Shown here: positions 10,390-20,920 of the stretch, piece by piece
Layout: every line of letters begins with the position of its first letter
Numbering within the stretch: position 1 is the stretch's first letter
Assembly (NCBI GenBank): GCA_041390865.1
Contig: JAWKPC010000016.1
Span: 1 to 64,000 of the forward strand
Direction: 5' to 3'
Source of the DNA: JAUIIK01 sp041390865
GTDB taxonomy: Bacteria > Chloroflexota > Chloroflexia > Thermomicrobiales > CFX8
DNA length: 64,000 nt
The notes under the pieces: generated by a model
What the model saw: the letters and a program-made list of their open reading frames with translations, nothing else
Database searches by the model: none
Told to the model about the DNA's origin: nothing
Translations under genes and position numbers: made by a program

Positions 10390-10425
10390 TGCGAACCTCC
10401 GGATCTTTCTTGTCGATCGCCCGGC

Positions 10426-11358
10426 CTATGGTAGCGTGCCGGCGTCAATCACGCGGGATATGCCGTCGAGCAGCGTTATCCCCTGCGTTACTCCAAGGTC
10501 CCTTGCGATCAGCGCGCTCGAAACCGGTCTATCGGGGAGCCGAATCGGAAGTGTTGGATCGGAAACGTCCCGAGACCAGTCGACGCGCGTTTCCGGATAC
10601 AGCTGCGCTATCGCCTCGGCGGTCTCACGCATCGACACTGGAGCCCCGGCCACGTTGTACGTCTGGCCCGGACTGTCGGCATTTAGAACAGCGAGAAGCG
10701 CCCGTCCAACATCGTCGCCGTGGATGAAATTCAGCGTCGAGTCCCAGCTGTTGCAGCTGAGCACGTCCCCATTTCGCGCTAGATGAACGGCCCGGTAGAG
10801 CGGGGACATCCGACTGCGCGTCGTTGTCGGGCGCTCGAACTCGCCGTAGACCGGACCGACGCGCAGCGAAGTCGTAATCACCCCCAGTACGCGTCTGGCC
10901 CAGATCAACAAGCGCTCGCTGGCGAGCTTGGTCTGTGCATATAGACTGCCCCCGTCGTCCACGCTGGATTCTTCCGTCAAAGCGGTGCCGGGCTCCGGAT
11001 CCCGGTAGACGCCGGCCGAGCTCAGGTAGACGAACTTCTCGCACCGGATGCCGGCGGCAGCTTCGAGGAGGGTCATCGTGCTCTGTACGTTGACGAGCAG
11101 GATCTCCCTGGCCACCCGGAGTTCGTCGATGGCGGGTGTGATCGCGGCGCAGTGGACGATGGCCTCGGGCCTGATGCGCCGCACAGCCGCTGCCAGCCCG
11201 TCTCCGTCGGCGACATCACCAGCGTTGTATTCATCTGGCGACGCGCCCGGTAGCGGAGGCTCGCGATCGAAGCCGTAGACTGCCCCTCCAGCGCGCTGAA
11301 GCTCCCTGACGATGTGGCTGCCGACGAAGCCGGACGAGCCGGTAACGAAGACCTTCAA
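10426..11358 (-). CDS. NAD-dependent epimerase/dehydratase (extended SDR)
   Basis: About 310 residues starting at a TTG (11358), directly before KVFVTGSSGFVGSHIV, the Rossmann nucleotide-binding loop (G-x2-G-x2-G). The frame is open upstream to 11496, but that extension looks non-coding, and AAAGGAT lies ahead of the TTG. The catalytic triad of extended SDRs is present: YLSSAGVY (Ser) and Y-A-Q-T-K (Tyr/Lys). The substrate is likely a nucleotide sugar or a similar carbonyl compound (UDP-glucose epimerase-like); specificity cannot be assigned. It precedes the M24 peptidase on the same strand. Confidence 0.85.
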   Translation of the reverse strand: MKVFVTGSSGFVGSHIVRELQRAGGAVYGFDREPPLPGASPDEYNAGDVADGDGLAAAVRRIRPEAIVHCAAITPAIDELRVAREILLVNVQSTMTLLEAAAGIRCEKFVYLSSAGVYRDPEPGTALTEESSVDDGGSLYAQTKLASERLLIWARRVLGVITTSLRVGPVYGEFERPTTTRSRMSPLYRAVHLARNGDVLSCNSWDSTLNFIHGDDVGRALLAVLNADSPGQTYNVAGAPVSMRETAEAIAQLYPETRVDWSRDVSDPTLPIRLPDRPVSSALIARDLGVTQGITLLDGISRVIDAGTLP

Positions 11359-11670
11359 TTTTTCACCGATCCTTTCGGATACTTCAGGAAGCACAGCACT
11401 TCGCCGTTGTTTGCCTCGCGCGAAATGCGCGTTCATCCTCGCAGCGATAGGGCAACCGTCTGAGCGCCGCGTCCGGCAACTGACGTCGACGTGCACAAAA
11501 GCATCAAAGCAGGTCCGAGGCCTACCCGAACGACCGGTCGTCGCTCGCCCATCGGGAAGATACGATCCTGAGGCCGACGCACTGCTTCCAAATACGATAA
11601 ACTTCGGATACCTAAATATACGGAACCCTTTAGAATCGAGTGAGAACGTAGAGCAACGACTGGATATCGT
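11359..11670. promoter_or_regulatory. divergent intergenic region
   Basis: 312 bases between the minus-strand epimerase and the plus-strand ABC transporter. The part nearest the ABC gene (about 11580-11640) is noticeably AT-richer than its surroundings and is the likely place for divergent promoters. I cannot assign -35/-10 boxes with confidence, and no gene is supported here. Confidence 0.3.
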
Positions 11671-13573
11671 ATGAGAAGAATGACAGCCGGGGCCGACCCG
11701 GAAGCTGGACGTGGGATGAACGCTGGCGTTGCCCGGCGCATCGCAAGACTCTTCAGACCCTATGTATGGCGTGTCGCCGGCGCGATCGGCGCGATCCTCA
11801 TCACCGCCGGGCTGGGCGGCGTGAGTGAACCCATATCTGCTTCAGATCGTGATCGACGACGCCATTCCGAACCACGACCTCAATCTCCTGTATCTGCTCG
11901 TCGGCCTGATGATCGTTCTCCCGATCGTGAGCGGGCTCATCGGCGTCGGCCAGAGCTATCTCAACAACACCGTTGGCCAGCGTGTCATGCGCGACCTCAG
12001 GGTCCGGCTCTATTCGCACCTCCAGCAGCAGTCGTTGCGGTTCTTCACCGCGACCCGGACCGGCGAAATCCAGAGCCGCATCTCGAACGACGTCAACGGC
12101 GTCCAACAGGTCGTGACGAACACCGCGTCGAGTGTCGTCAGCAATATCGCCACGGTCGCGTCGACGCTGGTGATCATGCTGATCATCGATATCCGGTTGA
12201 CGCTCCTGTCGCTGATATTGACGCCTCTATTTTCGGTCATTACGCGCCGCGTTGGACGGATGCGCCGCGATATTAGCTCGCAGACCCAGCAGCGTCTGGC
12301 CGACATGACGGCAACGACGCAGGAGACGCTGTCCGTGTCCGGCGTCCTCCTGACGAAGACATTCGGTCGCCAGCAGGACGAGATCGTTCGCTTTGCGGAG
12401 CAGAACGACGATATCGCCAGCCTTCAGGTCCGCCAGCAAATGATCGGCCGCTGGTTCTTCATGCTGATCGGGACGGCGTTCACGATCATGCCAGCATTGA
12501 TCTATCTGGTCGCGGGACGGGCGATCATCAACGGCGATCCGAATCTCACGATCGGCGCGATCGTCGCCTTCACGACGCTCCAATCGCGGCTCTTCATGCC
12601 GCTCGGTCAGTTGTTCAATGTCCAGGTCGAGATCCAGGCAGCGATGGCAATGTTCGATCGGATTTTCGAATATCTCGACCTCGAGCCGGAAATCTACGAC
12701 GCTCCCGATGCCCTCGAACTCGATCCGGAGCAGATTCGCGGCCACGTCGAGTACCGCGACGTCTCCTTCAGCTACGTCTCGCCGAACGGCAAGGCATCGG
12801 CTGAAGACCGCGAGATGGCGGTCGACCGCGTCTCCTTCGACATCAGACCCGGCGAGCTCGTCGCGCTGGTCGGCCCGAGCGGGGCAGGCAAGAGCACCCT
12901 GACCTATCTGCTGCCGCGCCTTTACGACGTGACCGGCGGCGAGATCCTCATCGATGGCCACAATGTGAAGGACGTCAGCCTGGAGAGTCTCGGCGAGATC
13001 ATCGGCGTCGTTACTCAGGAGAGCTACCTGTTCCACGCCTCGATCCGCGAAAACCTCGTCTACGGCCGGCCTGATGCGACCGAAGAGCAGATGATTGCTG
13101 CCGCGAAAGCAGCGGCAATCCATGACCTCATCGACGGTCTCCCGGACGGTTACGATACCGTGGTCGGCGAACGCGGATACCGCATGTCCGGCGGCGAGAA
13201 GCAGCGACTGGCTCTGGCCCGCGTGATTCTCAAGGATCCGCGCATCCTGATCCTCGACGAGGCAACCTCAGCGCTCGATACCCGTTCCGAACGGCTGATC
13301 CAGACGGCGCTCGGGCCGCTGATGGAAGGGCGGACGACGATCGCCATCGCCCACCGCCTCAGCACGATCGTCTCAGCCGATCAGATCCTCGTTGTTGAGG
13401 ACGGCAGGATCAGCGAATACGGGACGCACGAAGACCTCCTGGCGCAAGACGGACTCTACGCGGCACTCTACCGTGAGCAATTCGGGATGGGCACCATCGA
13501 AGCCCGCTGCGAGGACGGCATCGTCGAGAGAGACGGATCGATCCGCTACAGTCTCTCCGAGGTCGCAGACTAG
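11671..13573 (+). CDS. ABC transporter, fused permease and ATPase (one frameshift near the N-terminus)
   Basis: A type-I exporter half-transporter: six predicted membrane helices (about residues 25-340) followed by a nucleotide-binding domain. Walker A is GPSGAGKST, the ABC signature is MSGGEKQRLALAR, Walker B is ILILDEATSALD and the switch His is in AIAHRLSTI. The start frame (11671) covers TM1 up to about 11825, where the coding passes to another frame beginning VNPYLLQIVIDDAIPN. A single indel at about 11815-11830 explains it. The full product would be about 634 residues and would act as a dimer. The exported compound is unknown (lipid, peptide or drug are all possible). Alternative starts at 11680 and 11716 cannot be excluded. 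Confidence 0.85.
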
Positions 13574-13764
13574 TAGTCTGTGACACATGAAGTGGCGGGT
13601 ACCCGGGTGGAAATGACAAACTCCTTACCGTCGAGTTCCGGTCGAGACTGGACAATTCCTTCAATTCACAAGTGACAAGTCACGAGAATTCCATCAACTT
13701 CCGTGATCATGCCCGGGCACGGGTCCGGATGCCTTCGCGTGGCCGCCACGAGGCAGCCGGGGAC

Positions 13765-16572
13765 CTATGTTCTGATGACGGCATCGAAGCGCGGCCCGTC
13801 AGGAAAGTAGATCGCGTCCCGGAGACTTCCATTCTCGATATGCATCTGAATGGCCTCGGCCGGCAGAGGACGGGCAGTCAGGAATCCCTGCACGTTGTCG
13901 ACATCGAGGTTCTTGAGGATCTGCCATTGGGCCTGGGTCTCGACGCCTTCGGCAGTGACCTCAAGACCAAACGAGCGAGCGAGCGACACGACTGCGGTAA
14001 CCAGCGACGTGTCGTCGGACCGGACTCCCAGGCCCCTGACAAACGATCGATCGATCTTGATCCCGGAAATCGAGAATTGACGCAGGTAGGCGAGCGCAGA
14101 GTAGCCGGTCCCGAAGTCATCGATGATGATCTTCACGCCAAGTGCCCGGATCTCTTCCAGACGCTTCCCGACCGACGTCACATCCCGGAGGGTGTCGTTC
14201 TCGGTGATCTCCAGCGTGAGCTGTCTCGGCGAAATTCCGCTCTGCCTGATCGCTTCGCTGATCTCCTCAATAATCTGCGGATGCTGGAGGTGGCCGGGCG
14301 TCACATTAACGCTCATGGTGGGTGGCTCACCGCCATCGGCTGACATGCGCTCCTGCCAGGACGCCAGGTGCTGGCAGGCGGTCAGCAGCATCCAGCGGTC
14401 AAGCGGAAGGATCAATCCGCTCTCTTCGGCGATCGGCAGGAATTCATCCGGCAGGATCTCTCCGCGCTCAGGATGGAACCAGCGCACCAGTGCTTCAAAG
14501 CCGGAAATCCTGCCGGTTCGCAGCGAGATGATCGGCTGGTAGTGTGCTTCGATCTGCACGTTGACGATCGCGTTGCGAAGCGCAGCTTCCAGGTCCAGCC
14601 GCGACCATCGTTGGGCAAGCATGACCGGATCGAACATTACCGCTCGCCCACGTCCGCCGCTCTTCGCCCAGTACATCGCAATATCCGCGTCGCGCAGGAG
14701 ATCCTCCGGCGTCGCCTCATGGGAGTAGGCGGTCCGTATTCCGATGCTGCAGCTCACCCCGACCTGCTGGTCGGCGCTTGTCAGTGGAAGCTGAACTTCC
14801 TCGATGATCCGATTCGCGATCTGGAGAATGGTCTCGCTGTCCTCGATATTCTCGACGACAACAACGAACTCGTCGCCACCGAGTCTCGCGGCAGTGTCGC
14901 CGGTTCGAAGACTCGACTTTAACCGCCGGGCGACTTCATGGAGCACGTTGTCGCCCGCGAGATGGCCCAGCGTGTCGTTGATGATCTTGAAACCATCGAG
15001 ATCGATGAAGAGGATGCCAACAAGCGTCGCCTCTCGCTCGACGCGGGCAAGGCTGTGCTGCAGGCGGTCGAGCAGCAGGGCTCGATTGGGCAACCCCGTC
15101 AAGGTATCGTAGAACGCGTAGCGCTCGAGCTGGGTCTCCAGCTGCTTCTGATCGCTGATATCGACGATGACGCCCTGCCAGCGCAACGAATCGTCGTCGT
15201 TCCCGTCGATCACGACGGCTTCATCACGAACCCAGACGGTTCTCCCGGTCGCGTCCTTGAGACGATACTCGGCGGCGAAGCTTCCGCGCTGCTCGGTTGC
15301 GCGCCGGTGGATGCTCAGCACTTCCTCGAGATCATCCAGAACGATGAGCTGGTCCCAGGTCGGTGTATCGTCGGAACAGATCAGCTCCGGATCGTAGCCC
15401 AGCAGATCTCGAATCTGAGGACTCACGTACGACGGCAGAAGCTGATCCGACCACTCCCGAATATAGGTCACGGCCGGCATCTGCTCGATCAGCGTGCGAT
15501 AGCGCTCTTCGGCTGCCCGAAGCCGTTCCTCGGCATGGTGCTGCTCGGTGATATCGCGGAGGACAACGAGCGACGAGTCATCGCCGGCATTCCCCGTCCC
15601 GTCCAGTCCGGACACGCGTGCTTCGAGGAAGCGGTCTCCGCGGGCGTCGGAGGCGCGGCTCGCCTTGAAACGGTGGGGCGCCTGGGGGGACCGGTTGTCC
15701 CGAAGCCAGGCTAGATCCGATGCCGCTTCGTCGACTTGCTTTCCGAGCACCTGACGCTCGTCGAAATCGAGCATCGAGGCGGCCGCTACATTGCAATCGA
15801 TGATCCGGAAGCGATGATCAAAGACGATGACGCCGTCCCGCATTCCCTCGACGCTGCGAGCCCGCGGGATCGGTTTGACATCGAGTAGATGCCAGCGCCA
15901 CAACCCCCAGCCCACCATAACGCCACTGAATGCCAGCGCCAGAGGCGTCGGATCGACGACCGTAGAGCTATCGCCGGCCAGATAGGCGATGTTCGCGACC
16001 CACGGCAAGACCAGGCCGATCAGCATCAGGCTCGCCTGTCTCCGGTAGAACCGGAGCACCCGCATAAACATCACGATCAATGCCGCATTGCTTGCAGCAA
16101 GCAGCGCATAGAGATAGGCCGTGTGTACCCAGAACCATGCGCCGTACTCGACGACGAGTCCGGAAGCCGACCCGTCGCCGTCGAGCGACACCTCGGACCA
16201 GAGCAGGCCATGCGACGAACTGGTCCAAGCAAGGATCGCTGTTATGAATGGAATGACGAGCAGTGCGGCGATCGTCCGGCGAGTAATCCAGGAGCGCCGG
16301 GAGGTCAGGCTCAGCGCGAACAGAAGCCAGAACGGCGGGAGGACGGTAATGCCGAGATACTCCACGCGGGCCGCATAGAGCTTGAGGGTAAGGGAGGAGA
16401 AGAGTATCTCGGCCGCGTATCCGCAGAGCCAGATTGCCACTGCCAGCATGACGACCGAGAAGAGCCAGGTATCTCGCTGCTTTCCGCTCCAGGCCCGGCC
16501 GGCCACGAACAACGAGATCGCTGCAGAAGCGAAGAGAGTGAACGAGATCACGAACTGGCTCGATTGACTCAC
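13765..16572 (-). CDS. membrane 7TM-PAS-PAS-GGDEF-EAL cyclic-di-GMP enzyme
   Basis: 935 residues, intact. Residues 1-225 form a histidine-kinase-type 7TM sensor. Two PAS domains follow (about 235-345 and 355-475, the second with a PAC-like WVRDEAVVI), then GGDEF (about 480-645) with LGGDEF intact and the allosteric I-site RTGD five residues before it. The EAL domain (about 665-915) keeps FEALVRW, the conserved Glu in MSVNVTP...LTLEITEN, DDFGTGYSALAYL, KIDRSFV and AEGVET. Both synthesis and breakdown of cyclic di-GMP are therefore possible, with the PAS/7TM half as the input. No partner gene is adjacent. The protein sits in the cytoplasmic membrane with the enzymatic half inside. Confidence 0.93.
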   Translation of the reverse strand: MSQSSQFVISFTLFASAAISLFVAGRAWSGKQRDTWLFSVVMLAVAIWLCGYAAEILFSSLTLKLYAARVEYLGITVLPPFWLLFALSLTSRRSWITRRTIAALLVIPFITAILAWTSSSHGLLWSEVSLDGDGSASGLVVEYGAWFWVHTAYLYALLAASNAALIVMFMRVLRFYRRQASLMLIGLVLPWVANIAYLAGDSSTVVDPTPLALAFSGVMVGWGLWRWHLLDVKPIPRARSVEGMRDGVIVFDHRFRIIDCNVAAASMLDFDERQVLGKQVDEAASDLAWLRDNRSPQAPHRFKASRASDARGDRFLEARVSGLDGTGNAGDDSSLVVLRDITEQHHAEERLRAAEERYRTLIEQMPAVTYIREWSDQLLPSYVSPQIRDLLGYDPELICSDDTPTWDQLIVLDDLEEVLSIHRRATEQRGSFAAEYRLKDATGRTVWVRDEAVVIDGNDDDSLRWQGVIVDISDQKQLETQLERYAFYDTLTGLPNRALLLDRLQHSLARVEREATLVGILFIDLDGFKIINDTLGHLAGDNVLHEVARRLKSSLRTGDTAARLGGDEFVVVVENIEDSETILQIANRIIEEVQLPLTSADQQVGVSCSIGIRTAYSHEATPEDLLRDADIAMYWAKSGGRGRAVMFDPVMLAQRWSRLDLEAALRNAIVNVQIEAHYQPIISLRTGRISGFEALVRWFHPERGEILPDEFLPIAEESGLILPLDRWMLLTACQHLASWQERMSADGGEPPTMSVNVTPGHLQHPQIIEEISEAIRQSGISPRQLTLEITENDTLRDVTSVGKRLEEIRALGVKIIIDDFGTGYSALAYLRQFSISGIKIDRSFVRGLGVRSDDTSLVTAVVSLARSFGLEVTAEGVETQAQWQILKNLDVDNVQGFLTARPLPAEAIQMHIENGSLRDAIYFPDGPRFDAVIRT

Positions 16573-16840
16573 GAGGTCGCACCTTTACCGCGGGTGCCTA
16601 TCTTACAGTGGGGGATGAACGCTGATACCTCGTTTGCAGCCCATCCCGATGACCAGCGGATTCGTCTGACCGATGGCCCCACGCCATGAACGGCCGGAGA
16701 ATCCGAGGTTAACCCGACGCATACACGGGCTCAAAGCATACTGTAAGCAGTCAGCTTCGCGTTTGACGATTGTATTTGGTTCGAACAATAGAGGGACAAT
16801 CGGGCAATTCGCCTAACTCACATCGCAGACTAATCCGCGA

Positions 16841-16874
16841 CGAGGCTCCCGGTCCGTTCGAACCGGAAGCCTCG
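16841..16874 (-). terminator. hairpin downstream of the secreted protease gene
   Basis: Arms CGAGGCT (16841-16847) and AGCCTCG (16868-16874), plus an inner CCGGT/ACCGG pairing, form a strong stem about 25 bases after the stop of the minus-strand coding region that ends at 16899. No T-run follows, so intrinsic termination is only inferred. The rest of the 16573-16898 gap shows nothing coding. Confidence 0.45.
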
Positions 16875-16898
16875 CCCGACGAACTCAGGCGTTGCCCG

Positions 16899-17276
16899 TC
16901 AGTTGGCGGCGGCGTCTCCTCCCGCGCCGGTTGATGGAGGCAGGCTCTCAACGACGATGAGCGTTGAGTCGCAGATCTCATGCTGCATGACGCCGTCATA
17001 GGCCGTCGCGCAGTTGAGAATCTCCGGCGGAACCTCGCCTTCGGACGGTGGGACGTTCTCGACGACCACGACGCTGAATCGCAGGATCAACGTCTCGCCA
17101 GGGCTGATCGTCGCGCCCTGCATATAGACCACGTTCAGTTCGGGATCATATCCGCACTCGCCGGAGCTGCATGCCAGGACCTCGTCATACTGGACGAGCG
17201 CCGGCAGTGGATCGGAGATCATCGCATCGCTCAATCCGGTCAGCCCGGATTCGCCGGGACCTGGATCTCATACTGA
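16899..17276 (-). CDS. DUF11-like domain, probably the C-terminal end of the adjoining secreted protease
   Basis: A 111-residue minus-strand frame (16899-17234) reads like the second half of a DUF11/conserved-repeat beta-sandwich: SDAMISDPLPALVQYDEVLACSS..., GATISPGETLILRF, NCATAYDGV. It has no good start codon of its own. Sequence upstream in other frames (YEIQVPANPG and LTGLSDAM, to about 17276, and DEVAPGEG next to 17300) continues it towards the preceding gene, whose stop is at 17303. I infer that one large protein was split by two or three indels around 17230-17305. A separate small gene is the less likely alternative. Confidence 0.5.
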
Positions 17277-17302
17277 GGCCCTCGCCGGGAGCGACTTCGT
17301 CC

Positions 17303-20300
17303 TTATTCGATTCCTCTCTTCGGCTGGCGCGGCGTGTCGTCAGCGTTGCAGCGCACCGTGACGGTGTCCGAGTGGACATTGAAGTGCAGCCAGTGGCGGC
17401 CCTCGTTGTGGTCCCGGTCCTCGTTTCGCATTCGGGCGTGATCGTGGTGCTCATCCCAGACGGTGAGCCGGATCACGTAGGTCCCTGCTTCGGCGCAGGG
17501 GAAGATCGGCGTCTTGCCGACGGCGTCTCGGTCATCGTCGGGCCCGTCGACGTCGTCCCGATCGCAATCCTCGATGTCGCACTCCGAATACTGCTGGCCT
17601 TCAGCATAGACAGGCTTCGGCGCCGGATTGTCGACGGAAGCGTTGAAGTCCCAGTAGTAGTGCTCGATAGCCGACGTCGTGTGAGCGGGGACGTCGTTGC
17701 CGCCCGGGCTGCCATCGAGCCAGTCCCCGAGCGCCGCGTCTTCAGGTCCATCGCTGTCCGACGATCCGCGGCCGCTGAGCGGCACGTCGGTCCCGACCTT
17801 GACCGAGATCTCTTTGACGCAGTCGTTCGCGGAGATGATGCAGGCGTCGGCGACCGGCTTGTAGTAGCGATGCAGGAATTCATCCCAGGACGTGTTGGAT
17901 GGGAAGTCGAAGTCCGGATCGTCAGCCATCGCGTGCGGCTCGCCCGCCAGGCGCGGCAAGAGTATCGCCGCATCCAGCTTGTAGAGATGCGCATCCGGGT
18001 TGACCTCGGGGTCATACTTCGGATCATCAAAGGAATCGACCCCGAAGTGGCCGGCGGCGGATTCATCATCGTCCGTATCGACCCGCCCGTCGGGCAGCAG
18101 GAGATCGTGCGGGAAGTAGATCGAGAGTCCGTGGGCGTTCGGATTCTTCGGTCCGTGGTCCTCCCAGCGAATGACCGGACCGCCTTCGGTCAGTGCCGCC
18201 TTCAACGGACCGGCCGGAGCCGCGGCCTTGAGCGGCTGTTTCGAAACCAGGTCAGCGAAGTGGTAGAGGTCCTTGAAGTTCGTATCCGAGAAGTACTCGG
18301 CCTGTTCCAGAGCGGCGTGCTTGATCGTCATCTGGCTGTTGTCAGAAACGACATCGTGCTGGTTGACGTCATCAACATCATCAATCAAGCTCGTCGCGAC
18401 GTTCGTAACCGCCGGTGCCAGCGTGTTGACCAGCCCGGCGAGATCGATCGATGCCAGGGTAAAGAAACCCCGGGCCCCCGCCGATCGCGCGGCACGATGC
18501 GCGTCAGCGTTCATCTCGGCTTTCCTGTCGGCATACTCTCCGGCCGTCCAGTCGGGATTGTCCTTGAGCTCCTCGAGGAACGCGGTCCAGGGCAGGATGC
18601 CCCAGATGACCTCTTCGCTGGCGATCATCATCTTCGCCGTTGGCTCGATCTGGTAGCCGACTTCGGCCTGTCCCATCATGCAGGACTCGAACTCGACGAC
18701 CTCGAACTTCTGACTTAGTGCAGACAGTCCCATCTCCAACTCTGACATCTTCAGGAAGTCCCTGTTCTCACCGGCGAGCATTGTGCCCTTCCAGCCCTGG
18801 CCGTGGCCGATGAGGACGATCGCGTACTTCGCGGCCGGGTATTCCTCTTCGGCCCAGGCGATGAAATCGGCCAGCGCCTGCGGATCGCCCGGATCAGCAA
18901 CATCGCCGGGTTCGAGCTCATAGCTCGGGGACTGCAAACGGCTCAGGTTCGCATCGGCGTTGAGGTACCAGCGCCGGGCCGAGACCGAACCGCCGGCGGA
19001 CCAGGCGGCCTGGGCCACGATATTGACGTTCTCGTCCGAACCGGCGGCCTCCATCTTGTTCAGCTCGTGCATAACGGCGCGGTAGGTCTGAAGGTTGCTC
19101 CGACCATCGCCGAACGCCAGGATCGTCCACTCCTTCGGGTTACCGCCTGGTGGAGGCGGAGGCGGCGGTGGTTCCTCTTCATCAGACGGGAGAATCTGAT
19201 GGAGATTCCGGTAACGCGGCGTCTCGCCCAGAGCATCCTCCCCGCCAAGCTCGGCCCAGTCGGTCGAGTGATTCGTGTCAGTCGAATCGGCATCGCGGCC
19301 GACCGTCTCGCCCTGACTTACCGGATGAACGAAGTCGAGGTCGTGCGCCCGTGAAGCGTCGAAGAGATCGCCATCAGTCCAGATCCCGGCGTCGACGGCG
19401 TCCGCATAAGCATCCTGCGGCTGATACGGATCACCGAACGTCCAGTAGAAGAAGTCGACAATCGTATCGACACCTTCGCCGGCTGCATACAGGCCAACTT
19501 CATCATGATCGGGATCGAGGAACTCCAGCGGCGCATCGGCGTCGTAAAAGGCGCCGCGCAGATCGCCAAAGTCGAGATCGCTCTCGCCTTCCCCGAAGTA
19601 GACGACAAGATAGGCATCCTCCGGCAGGACGACGTCAGGCAGGGCCGAGACGTGGTCGAGGGTGCCGTTCGTAAGCTGGAGGCCGTCGAGATCGGCCGGC
19701 TCGTTGCTCGGATTGTAGAGCTCGACCCATTGGAGACCGCCGTTCTCGGGCCAGAACTTGATCTCATTGATGACCGGTAATCCATCAGCGGGCGGCGATG
19801 GAGGATTGTTACCGCCGCCATCGTTGTAGCGCCAGTCATAGTAGTGGAGGCCGACGTTACCGGCTTCGACCTGCCAGCCCGGATCATTATCCGGCGTGTA
19901 CGTCAGGCAGCGCCGCTCGAAGCACTGCGACAGGACGTCCTTCGGCGTCCCGGCCACCTCGACCGTCGCCCAGTAGGCTTCCGTCAACGGGTAGCCCGTC
20001 GCATAGAACGGCGACAGGAATAGCTGCCCCTGAACGAATCCTTCGTCCTCGTCGTAGATCAGGCCGCTGGAGTTCATGAAGTCCCAGAACGGCGATGCCA
20101 CCTGGTGATCGATGCCTGGTACCTGGACGCGATGGGCAGCCGTGGCGCCAAATGCCGCGAGTCCGGGATCATCGCTGACATTTCCGTCCCGATCGACGCG
20201 CTGAATGATCGTCGCATCGTCATCCAGAGCAGGCAGATCTCGCAACGCAGCGAAGGTCTGATAGGTCGGGCCGGCGGGATCCGCCGCATCGCCGGCGACG

Positions 20301-20749
20301 TTGATCGCGGCCGGAGATCGCTCGACGAAGCTATCGTCACCAACCTGCATCCGGCCGGTCATCAACTCGACGACCAGCAGACCATTCGTGACATACCACG
20401 GGCTAGCCGGATCACCGGCGGGATTATTGATCTCCATCCGGGACTTGTCGAAGTACTGGACCTCGCGCGTCGCCCCCGGAGCATCGACATATTGTTCGGT
20501 CAGGACATCAGTGTTGGCTTGCGGCCCCCACAGCCAACTGCGGGAGACCAGCAGGTCGTCGACCGGACGGTCCACCCGGGCCCAGGTGCGCTCGAAGTGC
20601 GGCGGTTCCGGCGCGACGGCGCCGGCCAGTCGCGCACCGGCAAATGCCGAGACAAGCTGAATTCCAAGCGTGGCGAGCGCGACCAGCCTCACAATCCTTC
20701 GGGTTGCGTCGGGATACATCGATAGGGGACGTGTGTGAGCTGAGGCCAC
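17303..20749 (-). CDS. secreted clostripain-like (C11) cysteine protease with lamin-tail domain
   Basis: 1,148 residues in one frame. An N-terminal export helix (about 18-45) is followed by a module (about 50-315) with SRSWLWGP and QYFDKSRMEINNP-type motifs, which I associate with secreted Chloroflexota proteins. A lamin-tail domain starts near 325 (VINEIKFWPENGGLQWVELYN). A poly-proline linker lies near 530. The peptidase C11 core carries the His in VLIGHGQGWKG (about 647) and the Cys in EFESCMMGQ (about 688), and also SEEVIWGILPW and GLSIYFP. A PKD/Ig-like region starts near 985 and is Asp-rich. It probably cleaves proteins outside the cell, with specificity after basic residues if clostripain-like. 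A DUF11-type tail likely follows after a frameshift at 17303. It is monocistronic, with a hairpin at 16841-16874 as a possible terminator. Confidence 0.85.
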   Translation of the reverse strand: MASAHTRPLSMYPDATRRIVRLVALATLGIQLVSAFAGARLAGAVAPEPPHFERTWARVDRPVDDLLVSRSWLWGPQANTDVLTEQYVDAPGATREVQYFDKSRMEINNPAGDPASPWYVTNGLLVVELMTGRMQVGDDSFVERSPAAINVAGDAADPAGPTYQTFAALRDLPALDDDATIIQRVDRDGNVSDDPGLAAFGATAAHRVQVPGIDHQVASPFWDFMNSSGLIYDEDEGFVQGQLFLSPFYATGYPLTEAYWATVEVAGTPKDVLSQCFERRCLTYTPDNDPGWQVEAGNVGLHYYDWRYNDGGGNNPPSPPADGLPVINEIKFWPENGGLQWVELYNPSNEPADLDGLQLTNGTLDHVSALPDVVLPEDAYLVVYFGEGESDLDFGDLRGAFYDADAPLEFLDPDHDEVGLYAAGEGVDTIVDFFYWTFGDPYQPQDAYADAVDAGIWTDGDLFDASRAHDLDFVHPVSQGETVGRDADSTDTNHSTDWAELGGEDALGETPRYRNLHQILPSDEEEPPPPPPPPGGNPKEWTILAFGDGRSNLQTYRAVMHELNKMEAAGSDENVNIVAQAAWSAGGSVSARRWYLNADANLSRLQSPSYELEPGDVADPGDPQALADFIAWAEEEYPAAKYAIVLIGHGQGWKGTMLAGENRDFLKMSELEMGLSALSQKFEVVEFESCMMGQAEVGYQIEPTAKMMIASEEVIWGILPWTAFLEELKDNPDWTAGEYADRKAEMNADAHRAARSAGARGFFTLASIDLAGLVNTLAPAVTNVATSLIDDVDDVNQHDVVSDNSQMTIKHAALEQAEYFSDTNFKDLYHFADLVSKQPLKAAAPAGPLKAALTEGGPVIRWEDHGPKNPNAHGLSIYFPHDLLLPDGRVDTDDDESAAGHFGVDSFDDPKYDPEVNPDAHLYKLDAAILLPRLAGEPHAMADDPDFDFPSNTSWDEFLHRYYKPVADACIISANDCVKEISVKVGTDVPLSGRGSSDSDGPEDAALGDWLDGSPGGNDVPAHTTSAIEHYYWDFNASVDNPAPKPVYAEGQQYSECDIEDCDRDDVDGPDDDRDAVGKTPIFPCAEAGTYVIRLTVWDEHHDHARMRNEDRDHNEGRHWLHFNVHSDTVTVRCNADDTPRQPKRGIE

Positions 20750-20920
20750 AATCCTGATCCTCTCCTGGGATACTGAAACCGGCTATGATGGTTGGACCAT
20801 CCGCGGCTGGATTTCTTACAGGTTCTTCGAGAATTCGAATCAGGGGGGATCTCGCCCGGCCGATCCCCCGGTCCGGATGCCGGGAGAGAACGGGACGCAG
20901 GCCCTGCGCGAAGCAGTGAA

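Noticed and set aside
17171..18718. 515-residue plus-strand frame opposite the C11 protease
   Set aside because: No recognisable domain and the minus strand carries the intact clostripain motifs.
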